DNA of 11,269 nt from SpSt-333 sp040751955. GTDB taxonomy: Bacteria; Bacteroidota; Ignavibacteria; UBA10030; UBA8401. The notes below the pieces were generated by a model, which saw only the letters and a program-made list of their open reading frames with translations, did not search any database and was not told the origin of the DNA. Below, one piece after another: positions 1 through 7,200 of the stretch (within the stretch, counting starts at the first letter, position 1; every line of letters begins with the position of its first letter). The stretch is taken from contig JBFMFY010000089.1 in NCBI GenBank assembly GCA_040751955.1, positions 1 through 11,269 of the forward strand, in the 5' to 3' direction. Made by a program: the position numbers and the translations under genes.

Positions 1-6
1 ATATTT

Positions 7-30
7 TTACAGTATAAATAATTACAGTAT
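7..30 (+). promoter_or_regulatory. Direct-repeat operator candidate and -10 region of lexA
   Basis: The 9-mer TTACAGTAT occurs twice, at 7-15 and 22-30, with a period of 15 bases. Between and overlapping the copies, TATAAA at 13-18 resembles a sigma-70 -10 element; any -35 would lie before the window. The second copy ends 9 nt before the lexA start. LexA proteins usually repress their own gene, and ACAG/CTGT half-sites occur in the E. coli SOS box, so an autoregulatory operator is a reasonable inference. The arrangement is direct rather than inverted, and the period differs from the GTTC-N7-GTTC direct repeats of alphaproteobacteria. Binding is not shown. Confidence 0.55.
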
Positions 31-39
31 GAGGGTTGC

Positions 40-687
40 ATGCCTATCGATACTCTGACGAAAGCACAACAGCGCGTACTTAAGATTGTGCAGGACTATA
101 TTGAAGAGAATCATTTTCCTCCAACATTAAGTGAACTTGCCAAAACGCTTGATGTAAACGTGAATGCGGTTCGGGACCATTTACTGGCGCTGGATCGGAA
201 GAAATTTCTGCGTTACGTGCCGAATATTTCACGCGGCATTGAGTTGATGCAGGAAAAGCCGAAGGGAATTCCCATTTACGGATATGTTCCCGCAGGTCAC
301 CCATTCATGTCTCAGGAGAATATCGTCGATACGTTCGAGGTGCAGCGGTACATCTCCGCATCGGACGATATCTTTGGCGTCTATGTCCGGGGCGACAGCA
401 TGAAAGACGCCCAACTGGCAACAGGTGATCTTCTTTTTGTCGATCCGAAGCGCGACGTACAAAATGGAGTGATTGTTGTTGCTCTGGTAGAAGGAGAGCC
501 AACGGTGAAATGGTTTTATCGTGAAGGAAGCATGGTCCGTCTTGTACCTGCGAATAAAAAGTACAAGCCGATTGTTGTTGCACGGCACGACGAAAATTTC
601 AAGGTTCTCGGAGTAGTCGTTGGAATGATCCGTGCTTTGGACAAGCAGCGGATCGATTCATTCATGAAATACAAAAAAGCATCATAG
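40..687 (+). CDS. lexA: LexA-type SOS repressor (autocleaving, S24 family)
   Basis: This 215-residue protein matches LexA in length and layout. Residues 5-70 form the winged helix-turn-helix DNA-binding domain, with the LexA-like opening LTKAQQRVLKIV and the FPPTLSELAKTL helix. Residues 77-205 form the S24 peptidase domain: the Ala85-Gly86 cleavage site lies in GYVPAGHPF, the nucleophile is Ser120 in VRGDSMKDA, and the general-base lysine is Lys157 in EPTVKW. All residues needed for RecA-stimulated self-cleavage are present. The start has a GAGGG ribosome site at 31-35. The gene follows a direct repeat that is a candidate LexA operator, and the repair polymerase genes lie just downstream, so it probably represses this island. 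It could be the genome's main LexA or a dedicated paralogue; the window cannot tell. Function is firm; the regulon is inferred. Confidence 0.95.
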   Translation: MPIDTLTKAQQRVLKIVQDYIEENHFPPTLSELAKTLDVNVNAVRDHLLALDRKKFLRYVPNISRGIELMQEKPKGIPIYGYVPAGHPFMSQENIVDTFEVQRYISASDDIFGVYVRGDSMKDAQLATGDLLFVDPKRDVQNGVIVVALVEGEPTVKWFYREGSMVRLVPANKKYKPIVVARHDENFKVLGVVVGMIRALDKQRIDSFMKYKKAS

Positions 688-696
688 GGATGATGC

Positions 697-900
697 ATGG
701 CAACATCATCGTACACACCGGAACAGGAACGGCTGGTGAACAACTATCTGAAGAAGATTTTGGATGTATTGGGATATGATATTCCGGATGATCACTATGG
801 TTCTGTTGATATTTCCGTTCCAAAGCAAAATGGAAAGATTGCCGGAGAGATTGAAGTGAGTTTCCGTTCCAAATTACGCAGGACACGTACAGAGTTGTAG
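697..900 (+). CDS. Small hypothetical protein downstream of lexA
   Basis: A 67-residue product that I do not recognise. It is mostly polar and charged, with a possible amphipathic helix at residues 8-26 (PEQERLVNNYLKKILDVLG), a middle segment rich in Gly, Ile and Val (GSVDISVPKQNGKIAGEIEV), and a basic tail (FRSKLRRTRTEL). No signal peptide or membrane segment is seen. It starts 9 nt after the lexA stop with AGGGA at 686-690 as a plausible ribosome site, which suggests co-transcription with lexA. A strong terminator-like hairpin follows 37 nt after its stop, closing a lexA plus small-gene unit. It could be an adaptor of the damage response, a remnant of a longer gene, or a chance frame. Existence is moderately supported; function unknown. 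Confidence 0.5.
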   Translation: MATSSYTPEQERLVNNYLKKILDVLGYDIPDDHYGSVDISVPKQNGKIAGEIEVSFRSKLRRTRTEL

Positions 901-937
901 AGAAGAGATGACATAGCAGTTGGGTCGTTGAACATTC

Positions 938-988
938 AAGCCCGACTATGGTTGCAGCACAGCTGCACTGTAGTCGGGTTTTGTTTTT
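938..988 (+). terminator. Strong intrinsic terminator (or attenuator) after the lexA unit
   Basis: CCCGACTA at 941-948 pairs perfectly with TAGTCGGG at 971-978. Inside it, GCAGC at 954-958 pairs with GCTGC at 962-966 around a 3-base loop. The stem is followed at once by TTTTGTTTTT (979-988). This is a textbook Rho-independent terminator shape. It sits between the 67-codon gene and the RecA-like gene, only about 10-20 nt before that gene's plausible starts. It could end the lexA transcript or act as an attenuator that must be read through to express the polymerase genes. No clear separate promoter for those genes is visible after the hairpin. Confidence 0.85.
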
Positions 989-996
989 ATACGTTG

Positions 997-1704
997 ATGA
1001 ATCTTATGACAATGGCAGAACCACCATACAAAATCATTGCCCAGCATTTTTCTGCTTTACAGGGGAAGATTTGTTTGTTGTATGGCACGAAGGAGGTTTA
1101 TTCACTGGCGACCTCACTCACAGCCGAGTTTCTCGGTCTTTCGGAAACAGTTGTGTGCATCGACGGCGCAAACCGCGTCGATCCATATGCTCTGTCAAAG
1201 ATAGCCCGTATTCACCTGGTCGATCCGTACACGTATCTTGATCGTGTCTATGTAAGCCGTGCATACACCTGTTACCAACTTGATGTGTCGATCACAGATG
1301 GCTTATTCGATTTTCTGCGATCTGTCGGTGCGCGCATTCTGCTCATCTACGGTTTGATCAATTTGTTCGACGACGATCAGGTACCGGACATGGATATTGT
1401 GGACATACTTCGTCGTGTCCGCCAGGCACTCGTTCATTTGAAGGCAAACGGTATTTCGGTGCTGCTTGTTTCGTCGTACCCACATTTTCACCTTAAACGG
1501 AGAGAAGAGTATTTCAAGCACATGATGCTTATGTCCGATGTTCATTACAGACTTGAAACGGACGATACGTCTCAACATACATTTATAGAGGAATCATGCA
1601 ATGGGAAGAACAACACCGACGGCAACCATGCTTATCCAATACGAGCAAAGCAGTTGGTCACAATTCCGCCGCGCGCTGCGGAAAGAAGACCAGCTGATCT
1701 TTGA
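997..1704 (+). CDS. RecA/RadB-fold protein with degenerate Walker motifs (ImuA-like role suspected)
   Basis: About 230-235 residues that read like a RecA-superfamily core. From the ATG at 1012, residues 17-25 (QGKICLLYG) align with the strand entering Walker A, but the loop then reads TKEVYSLATS, without the GxGKT/S P-loop. The segment VVCIDGANRVDPYALSKIAR (48-66) and then LDRVYVSRAYTCYQL (76-90) resemble the region after Walker A in RadA/RadB-like proteins. The Walker B strand RILLIYGLINLFDDD (108-122) lacks the usual acidic residue at its end. It is probably a non-hydrolysing scaffold. Position between LexA and an unusual polymerase recalls ImuA of ImuA-ImuB-DnaE2 cassettes. A TTG further upstream (928) would put the start inside the terminator, so 997, 1006 or 1012 is preferred; none has a good ribosome site. 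The last 104 nt overlap the next gene. Confidence 0.8.
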   Translation: MNLMTMAEPPYKIIAQHFSALQGKICLLYGTKEVYSLATSLTAEFLGLSETVVCIDGANRVDPYALSKIARIHLVDPYTYLDRVYVSRAYTCYQLDVSITDGLFDFLRSVGARILLIYGLINLFDDDQVPDMDIVDILRRVRQALVHLKANGISVLLVSSYPHFHLKRREEYFKHMMLMSDVHYRLETDDTSQHTFIEESCNGKNNTDGNHAYPIRAKQLVTIPPRAAERRPADL

Positions 1705-1861
1705 CCAGCTCTTTGCGTACGCAAAAATGAATCTGCCGGCAATCTCTATTCAGGCACATCCGATTCCGTTCGAAAGCATTTTGCTTTCAATGCTGCTTGA
1801 GCAGCAAAAACAAATCGGCGTGCTTACCGACAAACTGCGCGATTATGGAGAACAAGTATGA
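1601..1861 (+). CDS. Small protein coupled to the PolB2-like polymerase
   Basis: An 86-residue protein of unknown family. After a short variable start, residues 17-42 are helical and charged (SSWSQFRRALRKEDQLIF), and residues 51-80 contain AHPIPFESILLSMLLEQQKQ followed by a helix that could pair as a coiled coil. No membrane segment. It has a GAGG ribosome site at 1588-1591, 9 nt before the ATG; a second ATG at 1631 lacks one. It begins inside the RecA-like gene, overlapping by 104 nt in another frame, and its stop overlaps the polymerase start as ATGA. Such tight coupling suggests a fixed-ratio partner, perhaps a small subunit bridging the RecA-like protein and the polymerase. The role is inferred only from position. 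Confidence 0.75.
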   Translation: MGRTTPTATMLIQYEQSSWSQFRRALRKEDQLIFDQLFAYAKMNLPAISIQAHPIPFESILLSMLLEQQKQIGVLTDKLRDYGEQV

Positions 1862-4134
1862 CAATGACAGGATGGCTGTTTGACGCGTACCCGACTGAGA
1901 AAGGAATTACCGTTTGGTTTATCGACACGCACGGGAAGAAATATAAAACGCAGTATCCGTTTCGTCCCATGTTCTACGCACATCTTACTAAAGACGAGGA
2001 GAAATTTCTTCAGTCTATTCGTAAGCAATTGCCGTCCGAAATATCGCTTTGCAGAGTTGAGAAGCGTGAGATGTACTCCCGTGCGATGATAAATGTTCTT
2101 GAAGTTGCGGTGCATAATCCGATGATGCTTCACAAGGTTGTGTATGCAATGACGAAGCATTTTAATTTTTACAAATTCTACGGCGCAGACATCAAAGCAG
2201 TGCAACTCTTTTATTATACAACACAGTTGTTCCCATTGGCATACGGTACCTATGAGATTGAAAAAGGAGTGTTGAAGCACTGGGCGTTGTCGGATACTAA
2301 CGGTGCGGAAGATTATCCCTTACCCGATTTTTCCGTTATGATGTTAGTGCCGTCAATGAAAATTTTCACACCAAAATATCAACGTTCACTGGAGATTGAA
2401 ATAACCATCGACGGAACAACCCGGCTTTTGCAGGAGTACGAACCGATAGAGATGCTGAAACAGATCAATTATTATCTTGAACAACATGATCCGGATATTA
2501 TTCTTACCGAGTACGGCGATGCTACACTGCTTCCTAAACTCGTATCCCTGGCGAATCAATATCAGTTTCCGCTGAAGTTGAATCGCGACGACCATGCGAA
2601 CTATATCATTGGGAAAGAGGTAACATATTTCAGTTATGGTGCGGTCAAACATCGTGACGGTGTTTTTGAACTTGCCGGTCGGTGGCATCTTGACAAGGGA
2701 AATTCGTTTATTCTTGATGAGTCTTATCTAGATGGTTTGTTTGATCTTTCGCGGCTTGCCCGGATCGGAGTGCAGCATCAATCAAGAACATCAATCGGTT
2801 CGGCACTTTCTTCGATGCAAATCGCCTGGGCATACAATAACAACGTGCTCGTGCCGTATAAACGGCCAATGAAAGAATCATTCAAGACATTCGGTACATT
2901 GTTGAAATCTGACCGCGGCGGATTGCACTTTATGCCGCCGAAAGGATATCATGAACAAGTTGCAGAATTGGACTTTACATCCATGTATCCTGTGCTGATG
3001 CACAATCATAACATCTCTTCTGAGACAATTGACTGTCCCTGTTGTCCGGATTCGCCGCACCATGTGCCGGAATTGGGATTTCATTTATGCGAGAAAAATT
3101 TGGGATTTGTTCCCCAGACACTTGAACCGATCATCCGAAAGCGTGCAAAGTATAAGCAACTGAGAAAGACAGCACCGACACAAGAATTGCGGGACAAGTA
3201 CGACAGAATGCAAAATGCTTTAAAATGGATTCTTGTTACTTGTTTCGGCTATCTTGGTTATAAAAAGTCGCGCTTGGGCAGAATTGAAGCGCATGAATCT
3301 GTGAATGCATTTGCCAGAGATGTCTTGCTTTGTGCGAAAGCGATTGCTGAAGAAGAGGGGTTCGAACTCGTTCATGCAATTGTTGATTCAATGTGGTTGC
3401 AAAAGAAAGGCGCAACGAAAGACGATTACTATGCGCTTGCGAATAGGATCAGGCATACAGTTGGTGTGGACATTTCTGTGGAAGGGATTTACAATTGGAT
3501 CTTATTTCCTTCCTCAAAAATGGATGAATCGATCCCAACAGCAACACGGTATGTTGGAGTATATGATACGGGCGAAATAAAAGTTCGTGGTCTTGAACTA
3601 CGGCGTGGCGATACTGCGAAATACGTCACAAAGATGCAGCATGAGATATTAGCCCTCCTCGGAAAGAACCGTACAATAGCTGAAATAAAATATAATCTTC
3701 AAGATGTCTTAGATGTTATCAAACTGTATGCTGATAATTTGCGTTGCGGAATTGTTTCTCCGTTGGATCTTATTATCAGGAGGCGCATATCAAAAGATCC
3801 TAATGAGTATTCAAACAACAACGTTAACGCCCTTGTTTCAAATGCACTCAGCAACGCAGGCGTTGATCTTTCAGCAGGGGAATCAGTTGAGTTTATCTAC
3901 ATTGACTCAACCGGGGGAAAGTCTCCTGAAAAAGCAAAACCGCTTCCATTGTATACTGTTGACGATCAATATGATGTCGAAAAATATTTGGAATTGCTGC
4001 TTGATGCTGCTGAGACTCTGTTGCAGCAGTTTGGTTATACTGCAGAAATAATAAAACAGTCTGTCTTGAAATTTGATGATTTGAATAGCAGACAAAACAC
4101 TCGACAACAAAAAATCAGTAATTTTATTGTTTAA
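1858..4134 (+). CDS. Family B DNA polymerase, PolB2 (Dpo2-like) group, with degenerate catalytic motifs
   Basis: A 758-residue family B polymerase. Residues 1-165 are the N-terminal domain and about 175-335 the exonuclease-like domain, whose metal-binding motifs are eroded: EIEI at 179-182 in place of DxE, and DPDIILTEYGDATLLP at 211-226 in place of the Asn-x3-Phe-Asp motif. Motif A, DFTSMYP (372-378), keeps Asp372. Motif B, ALKWILVTCFGYLGY (454-468), keeps Lys456 but has Val for the usual Asn and Phe for Tyr. Motif C reads HAIVDSMW (506-513) instead of YGDTDSLF, so the first Asp is Ile508 and only Asp510 remains. A Cys cluster (393, 395, 396, 411) follows motif A. These features match the PolB2 group, described as inactivated but linked in Crenarchaeota to damage tolerance (Dpo2). 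GGAG at 1847-1850 supports the start; ATGA couples it to the preceding gene. Likely role: translesion or mutagenic synthesis, or a structural subunit. Confidence 0.9.
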   Translation: MTMTGWLFDAYPTEKGITVWFIDTHGKKYKTQYPFRPMFYAHLTKDEEKFLQSIRKQLPSEISLCRVEKREMYSRAMINVLEVAVHNPMMLHKVVYAMTKHFNFYKFYGADIKAVQLFYYTTQLFPLAYGTYEIEKGVLKHWALSDTNGAEDYPLPDFSVMMLVPSMKIFTPKYQRSLEIEITIDGTTRLLQEYEPIEMLKQINYYLEQHDPDIILTEYGDATLLPKLVSLANQYQFPLKLNRDDHANYIIGKEVTYFSYGAVKHRDGVFELAGRWHLDKGNSFILDESYLDGLFDLSRLARIGVQHQSRTSIGSALSSMQIAWAYNNNVLVPYKRPMKESFKTFGTLLKSDRGGLHFMPPKGYHEQVAELDFTSMYPVLMHNHNISSETIDCPCCPDSPHHVPELGFHLCEKNLGFVPQTLEPIIRKRAKYKQLRKTAPTQELRDKYDRMQNALKWILVTCFGYLGYKKSRLGRIEAHESVNAFARDVLLCAKAIAEEEGFELVHAIVDSMWLQKKGATKDDYYALANRIRHTVGVDISVEGIYNWILFPSSKMDESIPTATRYVGVYDTGEIKVRGLELRRGDTAKYVTKMQHEILALLGKNRTIAEIKYNLQDVLDVIKLYADNLRCGIVSPLDLIIRRRISKDPNEYSNNNVNALVSNALSNAGVDLSAGESVEFIYIDSTGGKSPEKAKPLPLYTVDDQYDVEKYLELLLDAAETLLQQFGYTAEIIKQSVLKFDDLNSRQNTRQQKISNFIV

Positions 4135-4228
4135 ATGGGTACACTCATAAACAGAGTTCTAAATACCTGCCGATATTCCTTACTCTTCACAGATAGTCAA
4201 AATAAAATGAGACACCGGAAGATTTTTC

Positions 4229-4257
4229 TTGACATTCTATTTTTGCTTTTTTAAGTT
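4229..4257 (+). promoter_or_regulatory. Possible promoter of the pectin-use locus
   Basis: TTGACA at 4229-4234 is a perfect -35 match. Seventeen bases later TAAGTT (4252-4257) is a weak -10. It lies about 30 nt before the receptor start in the 152-nt gap after the polymerase gene. Bacteroidota promoters often use a different -7 signature (TAnnTTTG), which I do not see here, so this is tentative. I found no hairpin terminator in 4135-4228. Confidence 0.3.
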
Positions 4258-4286
4258 ATCGATAAAGTAAACGATATAGGCTGGAT

Positions 4287-7200
4287 ATGAAATCATTGAG
4301 TTACCCGTTAAGCAAAATTCGTATATGCATTTTTCTTTGTTTATCCCTTCCGATAACTATCTTTTCTCAAGGACTTCTTCAAGGTGTTGTATCTGATTCT
4401 ACATCAAGCGAACCATTGGTCGGTGCGAATATCCATTTGTTAGGAACTGCAATCGGGGGGGTGACCGATTTGGAAGGAAAGTATAGGATTACAAATGTAC
4501 CAGCTGGATCTTATTTTGTACGCCTATCCTATTTAGGGTACATTGCAAAAGTTATACCCTTAGTGCTGCATGAGGATCAAACGCACACTATCAATGTATC
4601 TTTGATTCCTGATGTCATTGAAGGAAATGAAGTTATTATTACAGCGCAAGCTCGTGGTCAGGTTGCTGCTATAAATCAACAATTAACCTCGAACACAATT
4701 ATCAACGTCGTTTCCGAAGAGAAAATCAAAGAGCTTCCCGATGCAAATGCGGCTGAATCTATTGGTCGTTTGCCCGGGGTTTCAATTTTACGTTCTGGGG
4801 GCGAAGCAAATAAAGTTCTGTTACGTGGACTAGACGCGAAATTTACCAGTGTCACTATCGACGGTGTAAAAATTCCCCCGACAGATCCATTGAACCGCAG
4901 TGTTGATTTAAGCATGCTTTCCCAGAGTTCATTAGCTGGTATTGAACTATTCAAAGCGCTGACCCCTGATAAAGATGGCGACGCTCTTGCGGGTACTATT
5001 AATCTAGTTACTCGTAAAGCGCCTGATGTGAGGGAGTTCAGAGCGGACATTAAGGGCAACTATAACCATCTCATGGAATCAGCAAATCAATATGATCTCT
5101 CACTTCACTATGGAGAAAGATTTTACGACAACATTGTAGGAGTTCAAGTTACAGGCAATTTTGAAAAAAAAATTAGAAGTAACGAAAGGACCGCTATCGA
5201 GTACAACTATCTTGACAAAACAAATTGGAGCGAAGACAATTTCCGTTTGGAGTTTACAGATGAGACGAGAAAACGAAATGGCGGAACACTTTTGTTTGAT
5301 ATCAGTACTCCCGATGATGGTTCAATCAGAATTAGTACGATGTATGGTGAAACAAAAAGAGATTATTTATGGAGTACAAGGGAATTTCCTATAGTAGGTG
5401 GGGGTAGTCAGCAAGGACAGCCGGTGTATAATTACCGGTTGCGGGAACAAAGCATAAAGACGTTCAACAGTTCTATGCGAGGAGACAATACGTTATTTAC
5501 ACTCAGTGTAACCTGGGGATTATCCTTTGCTCAGTCTGATGCTTATTATCCCTTTGATTATGAGGGTTATTTTGTAGAGCCAAACGGAATGAATAATCCG
5601 GGCACGACGGTGTATCGAGGTGATCCTGTTTACCTCGCAAGTTTGGCGGTGAATAACTTTTCGCTTGCACGTTTAGATTGGGCATACTACCGTACACAAG
5701 ATAATTTCGACAAAGAAAAAACGGCGTTTGCGGATATTGCGAAGCACTATTCATTTCTTAATGAAGAAGTTACCGGCGAAATTAAGTTTGGTGGTAAATA
5801 TAAAATAAAAGACAGATCAAACTATCGGGGCGAAGATGCTGCGGCATACTACATAGGTGTTTGGAAAGAATATGAAAAACTTCCCGATGGGACAATACGG
5901 AAGAAAGATTTTTCGGGCACAGCATTTGAAGCATGGTTGAGCAAAGGGGGAGGAGCGATCTATTTGAGTGATTTTATTGACGGTGATGCATCGAGAGATG
6001 TGTATAGTTCATATCGGCTTTTTCCGTTAATCAACAGAGACAAATTACGCCAGTGGCGCGAACTTAACAAGTATGGGTACGATGCTTCCGGAAGCACCAG
6101 TGAAATCTGGACTAACGATTTAATTAAGTATGATGACTACAATATTTCCGAATCTGTTACCGCCGGATACATCATGAATACGCTTAATATTGGGCAAGAT
6201 ATTACGTTTATTGCCGGCGTGCGTGTAGAGACCGAACATAACGATTATCATTCTCGGTATATGCCCGTTCGTATCGCCGGTTTCCCGCTTCCTCCAAACT
6301 CCACAAAAGATACATCGAATACTTTTTCTCAAACAATTTTCTTACCGAACACAAACCTGTCTCTTCGGTTATTTGATTTCATGAATCTTCGTTTGGCTGC
6401 ATACAAGGCAATTGGAAGGCCTGACTTTAATATGCGGTTAGACCGATACATTGCGGGACGCCCCGCTGAAGTATCAGGTTCTCAGCAAGTGTATGTGGGA
6501 AATCCAAATTTGAAATCATCGCAAGCGTGGAATTACGAAATCAATGCGAGTTTCTTTGGCAACAACATTGGACTCATCAGCGTCTCTGCGTATTACAAAG
6601 AGATTGAAGATATGTTCCATATGCTAAATAACTTCAACACGAATAATCTTCATGTCAACGGAGATTCTGTCATTCAATCCTTTGGTATAAAATGGAATGA
6701 CCAGTATGATGTAGGTACGGCATATAATTTAACGTTACCGTACAATTCCCCCAAGCCTGCGAAAGTATGGGGGTTTGAATTTGAGCACCAAATAAACTTT
6801 AAATTCCTTCCGGGTTTTTTACAATACTTTATTCTTTCGTACAATGCTTCGCTTGTTCGGTCAGAAGCACACCTTTTCGTTGCAAAACCTGATTCAATTT
6901 TTTATGATCCACCGGGACCGCGCCCCCCGCTATGGGATAAATTTACGGTGCTCGAACTAAGAAAACAGCGGCTCGAGGGAATGCCGGACTTCTTTGGAAA
7001 TATTTCTCTCGGTTACGATATTGGCGATTTCTCTGCAAGAATTTCACTCTTCCATAAGGCACAACATGATGTCAGTTCAGGAGCATCAGGCATTAGCGAT
7101 AGGGTGTCCATTCCGTTCACACGACTTGATGCTTCACTTAAACAAAAAATTACAGATTTCTTATCAATATTTGTCAACCTCAATAATCTTACTAATTCAG

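Noticed and set aside
229..588. Reverse-strand open frame within lexA
   Set aside because: Shadow of lexA; no ribosome site and no recognisable motif.
928..996. Extension of the RecA-like gene to a TTG start at 928
   Set aside because: The extra 23 residues are translated straight through the terminator hairpin and read as Cys- and Trp-containing filler (ARLWLQHSCTVVGFCFY); starts at 997-1012 begin where family-like sequence begins.
1843..2280. Reverse-strand open frame of 145 codons over the polymerase N-terminus
   Set aside because: Antisense to a clear polymerase domain; rich in His, Cys and Phe with no domain pattern.
5164..5172. A9 run in the receptor gene as a slippage switch
   Set aside because: It encodes Glu-Lys-Lys-Ile in an intact frame in the middle of the gene and such runs are common in AT-rich coding DNA; nothing else supports a switch.
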